64,000 nt of DNA from Actibacterium sp. MT2.3-13A. Its GTDB lineage: Bacteria > Pseudomonadota > Alphaproteobacteria > Rhodobacterales > Rhodobacteraceae. The position numbers and the translations under genes are program-made. Each line of letters begins with the position of its first letter. The stretch's first letter is position 1. Shown here one piece after another: positions 51,769-59,964 of the stretch. Where the stretch lies: assembly GCF_018139985.1 (NCBI RefSeq), contig NZ_JAGSOU010000003.1, forward strand, positions 124,001 to 188,000, read 5' to 3'. Below the pieces are notes generated by a model. It had not been told where the DNA came from, searched no databases, and worked only from the letters and a program-made list of their open reading frames with translations.

Positions 51769-53039
51769 CCACGATACCCGACACCGCGCTGGCGGCCCTT
51801 GCCGCCTTCGAGGCCGGCACGCTGACGCCGGAGGGCTATCTGCGCGCGCTGCTGGAGCGCTGCGCCGAGGCCGAGCCGCAGATCCACGCCTGGGCGCATC
51901 TCGACCCCGAGGGGGCGCTGGCGCGTCTGGCCGGGGCCGGGGCGCCGGGACAGGGCGCGCTGGCGGGCCTGCCCATCGGCGTCAAGGATGTCATCCACGC
52001 CGAGGGCCTGCCGCGCACCTGCGGCTCACCGATCTACGCCGGCGCGATCTCGCCGGTGGATGCGGCGGTGGTGGCGCTGGCGCGGCTGGCGGGCGCCTAT
52101 GTGATGGGCAAGACCGAGACCACGGAATTCGCCACCTACAGGCCGGCGCCGACCCGCAACCCGGCAGCACCCGGCCATACGCCGGGCGGCTCTTCCAGCG
52201 GCTCGGCCGCGGCGGTGGCGGCGGGGATGGTGCCGCTGGCGCTCGGCACGCAAACCGCGGGCTCGGTGGTTCGGCCCGCGGCCTATTGCGGCGTGGTCGG
52301 CTACAAGCCCAGCTTCGATTTGATCGAGCCCGGGGGCGTGAAGGCGCTGGCGCGCAGCTTCGACACGGTGGGGGTGTTTGCCCGCTCGGTTGCCGACGCG
52401 GCGCTGTTCGCCGAGGCGGTGACCGGCCTGCCCCTGCTGCGCGGGGCCCGTGCGCCCGAGGCGCCGCGGGCGATCGGCCTGTGCCGCTCGCCGGTGTGGG
52501 ACCGCGCCGCGCCCGAGATGCAGGCGGCCTGGGACGAGCTCGGCGCGCGCCTGCGCGGCAAGGTCGCCACGGTCGAGCTGGAGCTGCCCGCCGAATACGG
52601 CGCGGCCATCGAGGCGCATCCGCGGATCATGGCGCGCGAGGCCTTTCAGGCGCTGTCGCACGAATGGCACAGCCACCGCGAACTGCTCAGCCCGCAGCTG
52701 CGCGCGATGCTGGAGGAGGGGCGCGACGACCTGCCCGGAGAGGCGCAGGCCGAGGGCCGCGCGATGATCGACCGGCTGCGCCAGCGCTTCGCCGCGGATC
52801 TGGGCGACACGCCGATCCTCGTCACCCCCTCCGCCCCCGGCGCCGCGCCGGCCTTCGATAGCGGCACCGGCTCACCCGATTTCAACCGGCTGTGGACGCT
52901 GCTGGGCGGGCCCTGCGTCAACGTCCCCGGGCTGCGCGCCGCCGATGGCCGCCCGGTCGGGGTGCAGGTGGTCGGCCCGATGGGCCGCGACGCCGAGGTC
53001 CTGCGCGCCGCCGCCTGGCTGGCCGGCCTGCTGGCCTGA
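51765..53039 (+). CDS. Amidase-signature hydrolase 3
   Basis: A 424-residue compact amidase-signature enzyme with Lys74 (IGVKDVIHA), cis-Ser143 (GGSSSGSAAA) and Ser167 (TAGSVVRPA), correctly spaced. It overlaps the M20 gene by 4 bp and is the last gene of the Liv-type operon, closed by a hairpin at 53059-53079. It may release ammonia from the compound after the M20 enzyme has acted, or hydrolyse a parallel substrate. Confidence 0.86.
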   Translation: MTTIPDTALAALAAFEAGTLTPEGYLRALLERCAEAEPQIHAWAHLDPEGALARLAGAGAPGQGALAGLPIGVKDVIHAEGLPRTCGSPIYAGAISPVDAAVVALARLAGAYVMGKTETTEFATYRPAPTRNPAAPGHTPGGSSSGSAAAVAAGMVPLALGTQTAGSVVRPAAYCGVVGYKPSFDLIEPGGVKALARSFDTVGVFARSVADAALFAEAVTGLPLLRGARAPEAPRAIGLCRSPVWDRAAPEMQAAWDELGARLRGKVATVELELPAEYGAAIEAHPRIMAREAFQALSHEWHSHRELLSPQLRAMLEEGRDDLPGEAQAEGRAMIDRLRQRFAADLGDTPILVTPSAPGAAPAFDSGTGSPDFNRLWTLLGGPCVNVPGLRAADGRPVGVQVVGPMGRDAEVLRAAAWLAGLLA

Positions 53040-53058
53040 CGCGGCCGCCCCCCGCGCG

Positions 53059-53079
53059 CCCGGCGCCCGTTGCGCCGGG
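53059..53079 (+). terminator. GC hairpin ending the second Liv-type operon
   Basis: CCCGGCGC (53059-53066) pairs with GCGCCGGG (53072-53079) around a 5-nt loop, 20 bp after the amidase stop. No T-run. Separates the operon from bioMNY. Confidence 0.6.
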
Positions 53080-53158
53080 ACCGCAGCCCCCGATTGCCCG
53101 CGGGCGAAAAAACCGACATGATCGGGGACCGGGGCGCCGCAGGGGCAGGGCAATTGGG

Positions 53159-53929
53159 GTGGACGACGTGAGGATTTGGCCGGACAGCGGGATCGCGCCG
53201 CCCTCCGCGCGGGCCGAGGTGCGCCTGCAGGGCGTCTCCTGCGCCTTCGGCGGGCGCGCGGTGCTGTGCGACACCACGCTGGAACTGTCCGAGCGCCGCA
53301 TCGGCGTCGTCGGGCGCAACGGCTCGGGCAAATCCACGCTGGCGCGGCTGATCGCGGGTCTGATCGCCCCGGACAGCGGTCGGGTGCTGGTCAACGGCGT
53401 CGATGTCTATCGCCAGCGCCGCGCCGCCGTCGGGGTCGTCGGCATCCTGTTCCAGAACCCCGACCGCCAGATCATCTTTCCGACCGTGGAGGAGGAGCTG
53501 GCCTTCGGCCTGACCCAGCTGGGGCAGTCGAAATCCGAGGCGCGGGCGGGCGCCCAGGCCATGCTCGCGCGGTTCGGCCGGCCCGACTGGGCGCCGCGCG
53601 CGGTCGCCACCCTCTCGCAGGGACAGCGGCATCTGGTCTGCCTGATGGCGGTTCTGGCGATGCGGCCGGCGGTGATCCTGCTCGACGAACCGTTTTCCGG
53701 GCTCGACATCCCCACCACGCGCGCCCTGCGCCGCTACCTGGCGGAGATCGAACCGGCGATCATCCAGATCACGCACGACCCCTCGGCGCTGGAGGGCTAT
53801 GACCGGGTGCTCTGGATCGACGCGGGCCGCATCCGGGCCGACGGTGCGCCCGGGCCGGTGCTGGACGCCTTCCTGGCGGCGATGAACGCGGAGGAGAGCG
53901 GCGATGCTGGCACTGACCTCGCCGGTTGA
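53159..53929 (+). CDS. bioM: Biotin ECF transporter ATPase BioM
   Basis: A 256-residue ECF-type ATPase with Walker A GRNGSGKST, LSQGQRHL signature, Walker B VILLDEPFSGLDIP and the Q-loop FQNPDRQIIFPTVEEE typical of energy-coupling-factor ATPases. Start GTG 53159 has an AGGGGCAGGG ribosome-binding stretch; GTG 53168 is an alternative. It overlaps bioN by 26 bp. With bioN and bioY it forms the alphaproteobacterial biotin importer. No BioR-type TTATCTATAA box was found upstream. Confidence 0.87.
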   Translation: MDDVRIWPDSGIAPPSARAEVRLQGVSCAFGGRAVLCDTTLELSERRIGVVGRNGSGKSTLARLIAGLIAPDSGRVLVNGVDVYRQRRAAVGVVGILFQNPDRQIIFPTVEEELAFGLTQLGQSKSEARAGAQAMLARFGRPDWAPRAVATLSQGQRHLVCLMAVLAMRPAVILLDEPFSGLDIPTTRALRRYLAEIEPAIIQITHDPSALEGYDRVLWIDAGRIRADGAPGPVLDAFLAAMNAEESGDAGTDLAG

Positions 53930-54536
53930 CACGGTGTTTCACCGCCTGCCCGCCGCGCTCAAGCTGCTGGTCATGGCGGGCTTCACCGTCGCCGTCTTCC
54001 GGGTCGAGCGGCCGGCGGTCATGCTGATCCCGCTGGCCATCGTCGCGGCGGCCTACGCCATCGCCGGGCGCGCGGTCCTGCGGCAGGGGGCGCGGGCGCT
54101 GCGGCCGCTCTGGCCCTTCGTGGCGGTGATCCTGCTCTGGCACGGGGCCACGCGGGACCTCGCGACGGGGCTGGCCCTGACGGGGCGCATCCTGTCGGCG
54201 GTGGCGCTGGCCAACCTGGTGACGATGACGACGCGGCTGGACGAAATGATCGGGGTGGTCAACGGCGCGCTGCGGCCGCTGGAGCGTCTCGGGGTGCGGA
54301 CCGGCGCGGTCGGCTTCGCCATCGCGCTGGTGATCCGTTTCACGCCCGTCCTGATCGAAAAGGGCCGCGCGCTGGCCGAGGCTTGGCGGGCGCGCAGCCC
54401 GCGCCGGCCGGGCTGGAACATCGTCATCCCGGTGACGCTGGCCGCCCTCGATGACGCCGAATATGTGGCAGAGGCCCTGCGCGCGCGCGGCGGCCTGCCT
54501 GCCGGAGCAACCGAAAGGAACCGACATGGAACGTAA
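53904..54536 (+). CDS. bioN: Biotin ECF transporter transmembrane subunit BioN (EcfT)
   Basis: A 210-residue membrane protein with several hydrophobic segments and the EcfT Ala-Arg-Arg-type motifs AWRARSPR and ALRARGG near residues 155 and 195, which couple to the ATPase. It overlaps both bioM (26 bp) and bioY (11 bp). Family length normal. Confidence 0.87.
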   Translation: MLALTSPVDTVFHRLPAALKLLVMAGFTVAVFRVERPAVMLIPLAIVAAAYAIAGRAVLRQGARALRPLWPFVAVILLWHGATRDLATGLALTGRILSAVALANLVTMTTRLDEMIGVVNGALRPLERLGVRTGAVGFAIALVIRFTPVLIEKGRALAEAWRARSPRRPGWNIVIPVTLAALDDAEYVAEALRARGGLPAGATERNRHGT

Positions 54537-55071
54537 CGTGGTCATGATCGCGCTGTTCGCCGCGCTGATCGCCGCCCTGGGGCTGATCCCCACCATCACC
54601 CTGATGTCCGGGGTGCCGATCTCGGCCCAGAGCCTGGGAGTTATGCTGTGCGGCACGGTGCTCGGCGCACGCAAGGGGGCGCTGGCGGTGCTGCTGTTCC
54701 TGCTGCTGGTGGCACTCGGCCTGCCGCTGCTGTCGGGCGGGCGGGGCGGGCTGGGCGTCTTCGTCTCGCCGACGGCGGGCTTCCTGGTGGGCTTTCCGAT
54801 CGCGGCTTTCGTGGCCGGCACCATCGTCGAGAGGTTCAGGGCGGTGCCGCTGACGTGGGCCGCGATGATCGGCGCCTTTCTCGGGGGCGTGGTCGCGCTC
54901 TACATCCCCGGCATCATCGGCATGGCGATCACCCTCGACAAGTCGCTGTCCGGGGCGGCGGCGCTGGCGCTGCCCTTCCTTCCCGGCGACGCGATCAAGG
55001 TGGTGATCGCGGGGCTGGTGACCGCCGCCATCGCCCGCGCCCGGCCCGGCAGCCTGCTGTCGCGGCCCTGA
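54526..55071 (+). CDS. bioY: Biotin-binding S component BioY
   Basis: A 181-residue integral membrane BioY protein, the high-affinity biotin-binding subunit. It shows VPISAQSLGVMLCGTVLGARKG and SPTAGFLVGFPIAAFVAG. Start ATG 54526 has AAAGGAA upstream. Its presence among catabolic genes fits the need of the AccB/AccC-like enzyme at 15095-16701 for biotin, although housekeeping needs alone would also justify it. It converges with rpiR, 7 bp away. Confidence 0.9.
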   Translation: MERNVVMIALFAALIAALGLIPTITLMSGVPISAQSLGVMLCGTVLGARKGALAVLLFLLLVALGLPLLSGGRGGLGVFVSPTAGFLVGFPIAAFVAGTIVERFRAVPLTWAAMIGAFLGGVVALYIPGIIGMAITLDKSLSGAAALALPFLPGDAIKVVIAGLVTAAIARARPGSLLSRP

Positions 55072-55078
55072 GCCGGCC

Positions 55079-56035
55079 CTAGCTGGGCTTGCGGAACAGC
55101 CGCGTCATGTCGAACAGCGCGTCGAGCCGCTCGTAGCGGTCGCGGGTCTCGGGCCAGCATTCCTCCTGGGTGGCGGCGATCAGCGCCTCCAGCAGCATCA
55201 TGGTGGAGATGTTCGAATCCCAGGCCGAGGGGATCTCGACCCAGCAGTTGAAGCTGTGCGTGGCGACGCCGGCGATCGGACTGGCCCATTGGTCGGTGAT
55301 CAGGATCACCCGGACGCCGCGTTCGGCGGCGAGTTCCGCCAACCGCTCCAGGTTGGTCTCGTAGCGGCGCACGTCGAACATCAGCAGCGTGTCGCCCGCC
55401 TCCATGTCCAGCAGGTAATGCGGCCAGGTGGCGGAGGAGGCGGTCATATGCGTGACCCGCGGGCGCACCGCCTGGAAATGGGTGAAGGCGTAATCCGCCA
55501 GCGCCCGGGTGATGCGCCCGCCCACGACATAGAGCTGGTGCCCGGTGTCGGCCAGTTGCCGGACGGCGGAATCGAAGCTGCCGGTGTCGAGGTTCGAGAA
55601 GGTCTGGTCGATATTTCGCGTCACCGCCTGGGCGAAGCGGTTGAGCAGATGCGACTCGGGCGCCTCGGCGGCCCATTTGGCGCGGCGCTGGGTGGGGCCG
55701 GAGACCTTGGCCTCCAGCTCCTTCAGCAGCGCCTGGTGGAATTGCGGGTAACCCTTGAAGCCCAGCTTCTGCACCATCCGCGCCACCGTGGGTGTGGAGA
55801 CATCGGCGTTCGCCGCGACGATGGTGATCGAGGCAAGACCGGCTGCGGGATAGTTTTCCAGTAATGAATTCGCGAACTTGCGCTCCGACTGGGTGAGGGC
55901 GGCATAATGTTCGCGGATCAGTTCGCGCACGGTCGCGGGCGACTTCTTCAACGGCTTTTCCTGTTCTTCCTGCTGCAATCTTGGGCGAAGCGACCGCTGC
56001 GGGGCAGACGTGGCGTCATCCCTCACCGGCCGCAT
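55079..56035 (-). CDS. RpiR/MurR-family transcriptional regulator
   Basis: A 318-residue regulator: N-terminal HTH_6 domain (about residues 35-108, LTQSERKFANSLLENYP...STPTVARMVQKLGFKGYPQF) and a SIS domain (about 130-270). RpiR proteins usually sense phosphosugars, but relatives control amine and amino-acid catabolism. It is divergent from the 56100-63862 operon, 64 bp away. ATG 56035 is used here; the first 30 residues are poorly conserved in character, so a later start is possible. Confidence 0.85.
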   Translation of the reverse strand: MRPVRDDATSAPQRSLRPRLQQEEQEKPLKKSPATVRELIREHYAALTQSERKFANSLLENYPAAGLASITIVAANADVSTPTVARMVQKLGFKGYPQFHQALLKELEAKVSGPTQRRAKWAAEAPESHLLNRFAQAVTRNIDQTFSNLDTGSFDSAVRQLADTGHQLYVVGGRITRALADYAFTHFQAVRPRVTHMTASSATWPHYLLDMEAGDTLLMFDVRRYETNLERLAELAAERGVRVILITDQWASPIAGVATHSFNCWVEIPSAWDSNISTMMLLEALIAATQEECWPETRDRYERLDALFDMTRLFRKPS

Positions 56036-56045
56036 TGAAGATATA

Positions 56046-56075
56046 TTGACACAAGAACGGCCACTGTGGAAAGAT
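56046..56075 (+). promoter_or_regulatory. Candidate promoter of the TRAP/GS-like operon
   Basis: TTGACA (56046-56051) followed after 18 bp by AAAGAT (56070-56075) in a short AT-richer stretch, 25 bp upstream of the first gene. The -35 is perfect, the -10 weak, as expected for a regulated promoter. The adjacent rpiR gene starts 10 bp upstream of it on the other strand. Confidence 0.45.
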
Positions 56076-56099
56076 TTTTACAGCGCAGGGAGGGTGCGT

Positions 56100-56891
56100 A
56101 TGTCCCAAGGCAATCCCATAGGCGGCTCGCCGGCTGTCGAAGTGATCAACCCGGACGGTCCGGGGGTGGCGCTGCTGCTGTGCGAACATGCCTCCTGCCA
56201 CGTCCCCGACCGTTATGACGGGCTGGGCCTGCGCGCGGAGTGGCGCGAAAGCCATGCCGCCTGGGACCCCGGCGCGCGCGCCGTGGCGCTGAGCCTGTCG
56301 CAGGCGCTGGACGCGCCGCTGGTGGCCAGCCGGGTCTCGCGTCTGGTCTATGACTGCAACCGCCCGCCCGAGGCGGAAAGCTCCATGCCCGTGTTCTCCG
56401 AGGTGGTGGAGGTGCCGGGCAACCGCGACCTGCCCCCCGAGCAGCGCGCAGAGCGGATCGCAACCGTCTACCGCCCCTTCTGCGACAGCGTCACGGCGCT
56501 GATCGACGCGCGGCGCGCGCGCGGCCTGCCCACCGTCCTGATCACCATTCACAGCTTCACGCCGGTGTTCTACGGCAAGAGGCGCGAGACCGAGATCGGC
56601 ATCCTGCACGACGCGGACAGCCGTATGGCCGACGCCATGCTGGCCGAGGCCGGCCGCCTGCCAGGCCGCCGGGTCGAGCGCAACAAGCCCTACGGGCCCG
56701 AGGACGGGGTGACCCATTCGCTGAAAATCCACGGCATCGCGCAGGGCCTGCCCAACGTGATGATCGAGTTCCGCAACGATCTGGTGGCCGATGACGCGGG
56801 CGTCGAGGCCATGGCGCGGGACCTGATGACAATGATCGGCCCGGCGCTGGCGGCGCTGGGCGTCGAGAGCAAGGGGGCGGAGGATGCCTAG
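56100..56891 (+). CDS. N-formylglutamate amidohydrolase family protein
   Basis: A 263-residue member of the FGase family (PF05013). Motifs CEHASCHVPDRY, RLVYDCNRPP, TIHSFTPVFYGKRR and MIEFRNDL are in place. The known reaction is hydrolysis of N-formyl-glutamate in histidine degradation, but no hut gene is nearby. Start ATG 56100 follows GCAGGGAGGG. It is the first gene of an operon with a TRAP importer and a glutamine-synthetase-like ligase, so it might instead cleave a gamma-glutamyl or N-acyl-glutamyl intermediate; that is inference. It overlaps dctQ by 8 bp. Confidence 0.85.
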   Translation: MSQGNPIGGSPAVEVINPDGPGVALLLCEHASCHVPDRYDGLGLRAEWRESHAAWDPGARAVALSLSQALDAPLVASRVSRLVYDCNRPPEAESSMPVFSEVVEVPGNRDLPPEQRAERIATVYRPFCDSVTALIDARRARGLPTVLITIHSFTPVFYGKRRETEIGILHDADSRMADAMLAEAGRLPGRRVERNKPYGPEDGVTHSLKIHGIAQGLPNVMIEFRNDLVADDAGVEAMARDLMTMIGPALAALGVESKGAEDA

Positions 56892-57480
56892 GATCGTTCG
56901 CGGCTATGTCCACGCTGTCGACGCGATGAACCGCTTCATCGGGCGGATCGCGATGTATCTGATCTTCGTGCTGGTGGGGGTGCTGCTGTGGTCCTCGGTG
57001 TCGAAGACCCTTTTCACGCCCTCGCTGTGGACGCTGGAGACCGCGCAATTCGTGATGGTCGCCTATTACGTTCTGGGCGGGCCCTATTCGATCCAGCTCG
57101 GCTCGAACGTTCGGATGGACCTGTTCTACGGCGGCTGGTCGGTGAAGACGAAGGCGTGGTTCGACGCCGTCACCGTGCTGTTCCTGATGTTCTATCTCGG
57201 CGTGCTGCTCTATGGCGCGGTCGGCTCGACGGCCTATGCGCTGGGCTATTTCGGGACCGAACCCTTCGCCTTTTTCCGGGACCTGCTGGGCGCGCTGCTG
57301 ACCGGCGGGCTGGACGCCGCGGCCGGGAAGCTGGGCTACCTGGAGCGCAGCCCGACCGCCTGGCGGCCCTGGCTGTGGCCAGTGAAGACTCTTCTCTCCA
57401 TTGGCGTGTTCCTCATGTTGCTGCAGACGCTGGCTGAACTGTTCCGGGATATCGGACGCATTCGCGGGGAAGAAATCTGA
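56884..57480 (+). CDS. dctQ: TRAP transporter small permease (DctQ)
   Basis: A 198-residue membrane protein with four hydrophobic segments and the DctQ-like YYVLGGPYSIQLGSNVRMDLFY block. Between membrane segments 3 and 4 there is a long hydrophilic insert (about residues 120-155), making it longer than common DctQ (about 160-170). It is coupled to dctM by a one-base overlap. Confidence 0.86.
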   Translation: MPRIVRGYVHAVDAMNRFIGRIAMYLIFVLVGVLLWSSVSKTLFTPSLWTLETAQFVMVAYYVLGGPYSIQLGSNVRMDLFYGGWSVKTKAWFDAVTVLFLMFYLGVLLYGAVGSTAYALGYFGTEPFAFFRDLLGALLTGGLDAAAGKLGYLERSPTAWRPWLWPVKTLLSIGVFLMLLQTLAELFRDIGRIRGEEI

Positions 57481-58802
57481 TGTCCTATGAAATGATCGCC
57501 CTGCTGATGTTCAGCTCGATGATGCTGATGCTGCTGACCGGCCAGCGCGTGTTCGGCGCGATCGGCTTCGTCGGCGCGGCGGCGGCGCTGCTCTTGTGGG
57601 GGACGGGGGGCGTGGACGTGCCCTTTTCGGCGGCGATGAAGCTGATGAAATGGTATCCGCTGCTGACCCTGCCGATGTTCATCTTCATGGGCTATGTGCT
57701 GTCGGAATCGAAGATCGCCGACGACCTCTACCGGATGTTCCATGTCTGGATGGGCCCGGTGAAGGGCGGCCTCGCCATCGGCACGATCGGGCTGATGGTG
57801 CTGATCTCGGCGATGAACGGGCTGTCGGTCGCGGGCATGGCGATCGGCGCCACCATCGCCCTGCCGGAGTTGCTGAAGCGCGGCTATGACAAGATCATGG
57901 TGACCGGCGTGATCCAGGCGGGGTCGAGCCTCGGCATCCTTGTGCCGCCGTCGGTGGTGCTGGTGCTCTACGCCATGATCGCGCGCCAGCCGGTGGGGCA
58001 GCTGTGGCTGGCCGGTGTCATTCCCGGTCTGATGATGGCCGCGATGTTCATCCTCTACATCTATCTGCGCTGCCGGGTGCAGCCGCATCTCGGGCCGGTC
58101 CTGCCGGCGGAAGAGCGCAACGTGCCGATGGAGGAGAAGCTGCGCCTGCTGCGCGCGGGCATCCTGCCGCTGGTGATCTTCGCGGCGATGATGGTGCCCT
58201 TCGTCAACGGCTGGACCTCGCTGGTGGAAAGCTCGGCCATCGGGGCGATGGCGGCCTTCGTGGCGGCGATCGTGAAAGGGCGGATGACGAAGCAGGTCTT
58301 CGAGACCTCGGTGCGCCACACGCTGGCGGTATCGTGCATGTTCATGTGGATCATCCTCGCCGCGCTGGGCTTCGGCGCGGTGTTCGACGGGCTGGGCGCG
58401 GTCAAGGCGATCGAGAACCTGTTCACCGAGCAGCTGGGCCTCAGCCCGTGGATGATCCTGGTGCTGATGCAGCTGAGCTTCATCGTCATGGGGACGTTCC
58501 TGGACGACACGGCGATGCTGGTGATCGTGGCGCCGCTCTATGTGCCGCTGGTGGGGGCGCTGGGCTTCGACCTGATCTGGTATGGTGTGCTCTACACCAT
58601 CACCACCCAGATCGCCTACATGACCCCGCCCTTCGGCTACAACCTGTTCCTGATGCGCGCCATGGCCCCGCCCGAGATCGGCCTGCGCGACATCTATGTT
58701 TCGATCATTCCCTTTTCCCTGGTCATGGTGCTGGCGCTGGCGCTGGTCATGGTCTTCCCTGAGATCGCGCTGTGGCTGCCGGATTATGTCTACGGAAAAT
58801 AA
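57480..58802 (+). CDS. dctM: TRAP transporter large permease (DctM)
   Basis: A 440-residue integral membrane protein of the DctM family, with about twelve hydrophobic segments, including GLAIGTIGLMVLISAMNGLSVAGMA-like early and VQAGSSLGILVPPSV-like central motifs (here IQAGSSLGILVPPSVVLVLY). It imports solute with a sodium gradient, together with DctQ and the receptor DctP downstream. Normal length. Confidence 0.9.
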   Translation: MSYEMIALLMFSSMMLMLLTGQRVFGAIGFVGAAAALLLWGTGGVDVPFSAAMKLMKWYPLLTLPMFIFMGYVLSESKIADDLYRMFHVWMGPVKGGLAIGTIGLMVLISAMNGLSVAGMAIGATIALPELLKRGYDKIMVTGVIQAGSSLGILVPPSVVLVLYAMIARQPVGQLWLAGVIPGLMMAAMFILYIYLRCRVQPHLGPVLPAEERNVPMEEKLRLLRAGILPLVIFAAMMVPFVNGWTSLVESSAIGAMAAFVAAIVKGRMTKQVFETSVRHTLAVSCMFMWIILAALGFGAVFDGLGAVKAIENLFTEQLGLSPWMILVLMQLSFIVMGTFLDDTAMLVIVAPLYVPLVGALGFDLIWYGVLYTITTQIAYMTPPFGYNLFLMRAMAPPEIGLRDIYVSIIPFSLVMVLALALVMVFPEIALWLPDYVYGK

Positions 58803-58854
58803 CCGAGAGAAGAGCCCCGCAAGGGGGCCATTACACCAACAAGGAGTAAGTGAG

Positions 58855-59889
58855 ATGACCACCAGACGTAAGTTCCTGACCACCGCCGGCGTCGGCGCGA
58901 TGGCCGCGCCTCTGGCCGCCCCGGCGCTGGCGCAGTCCACCATCAAGTGGCGCATGCAGACCTATGCCGGCCCGGCGCTGGCCGAGCATGTGGTGAAGCC
59001 CGCGATCGACATGTTCAACAAGATCGCCGGCGACCGCATGCAGATCGAGCTGTTCTTCGCCGATCAGCTGGTGCCCACCGGCGAGCTGTTCCGCGCCATG
59101 CAGCGCGGCACGATCGACGCGGTGCAGTCCGACGACGACTCGATGGCCTCGCCCACAGAGGTCACGGTCTTCGGCGGCTACTTCCCCTTCGCCTCGCGCT
59201 ACTCGCTCGACGTGCCGGTGCTGTTCAACCAGTATGGGCTGAACGAGATCTGGGATGCCGAATATGCCAAGGTCGGGGTCAAGCATATCTCGGCCGGGTC
59301 CTGGGATCCGTGCCATTTCGCCACCAAGGACCCGATCAACAGCCTTGAGGATCTCAAGGGCAAGCGCGTCTTCACCTTCCCCACGGCGGGCCGCTTCCTG
59401 TCGCAGTTCGGCGTGGTGCCGGTCACGCTGCCCTGGGAGGACATCGAGGTCGCGGTGCAGACGGGCGAGCTTGACGGCATCGCCTGGTCGGGCATCACCG
59501 AGGATTACACGGTGGGCTGGGCCGACGTAACCAACTATTTCCTGACCAACAACATCTCGGGCGCCTGGGCGGGGTCGTTCTTCGCCAACATGGGGCGCTG
59601 GGACGAACTGCCCGAGGATCTGCAGACCCTGTTCCGCGTCTGCTGCGACCAGTCGCATTACTACCGCCAGTGGTGGTATTGGGGCGGCGAGGCCAGCCTC
59701 CGCGTCAACGGCACCAAGATGCAGTTGACCACGATCCCCGACGCCGAATGGGCGCAGGTCGAGGCGGCCGCGACCAAGTTCTGGGACGAGATCGCGGCCG
59801 AATCCGAGACCAAGGCCAAGGTGGTGGAGATCTTCAAGCAGTATAACGCCGACATGCAGAAGGCGGGCCGCCCCTACCGCTACGGCTGA
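58855..59889 (+). CDS. dctP: TRAP transporter periplasmic receptor (DctP)
   Basis: A 344-residue TRAP receptor with a Tat signal (TTRRKFLTTAGVGAM..., residues 1 to about 27). The region around GKRVFTFPTAGRFLSQFGVVPV carries the conserved carboxylate-binding Arg. Dimeric Tat-type receptors of this class bind 2-oxo or hydroxy acids and related compounds. Start ATG 58855 has AAGGAG upstream; the longer frame over dctM is unsupported. A hairpin follows at 59913-59937. Confidence 0.88.
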   Translation: MTTRRKFLTTAGVGAMAAPLAAPALAQSTIKWRMQTYAGPALAEHVVKPAIDMFNKIAGDRMQIELFFADQLVPTGELFRAMQRGTIDAVQSDDDSMASPTEVTVFGGYFPFASRYSLDVPVLFNQYGLNEIWDAEYAKVGVKHISAGSWDPCHFATKDPINSLEDLKGKRVFTFPTAGRFLSQFGVVPVTLPWEDIEVAVQTGELDGIAWSGITEDYTVGWADVTNYFLTNNISGAWAGSFFANMGRWDELPEDLQTLFRVCCDQSHYYRQWWYWGGEASLRVNGTKMQLTTIPDAEWAQVEAAATKFWDEIAAESETKAKVVEIFKQYNADMQKAGRPYRYG

Positions 59890-59912
59890 ACGGCCCCGGC
59901 CCACACGAGACC

Positions 59913-59937
59913 GGCCCCGGCGGCGCGCGCCGGGGCC
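59913..59937 (+). terminator. GC hairpin after dctP
   Basis: GGCCCCGGCG (59913-59922) pairs with CGCCGGGGCC (59928-59937) around a 5-nt loop, 23 bp after the stop. No T-run. Same placement as behind the other receptor genes in the window. Confidence 0.65.
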
Positions 59938-59964
59938 TCCCCATTCAGAACAGGATAACTGCCC

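Noticed and set aside
56100-56891. Part of a histidine-utilisation (hut) operon
   Set aside because: No hutH, hutU, hutI or hutF is present in the window; the neighbours are a TRAP importer, a GS-like ligase and dehydrogenases.
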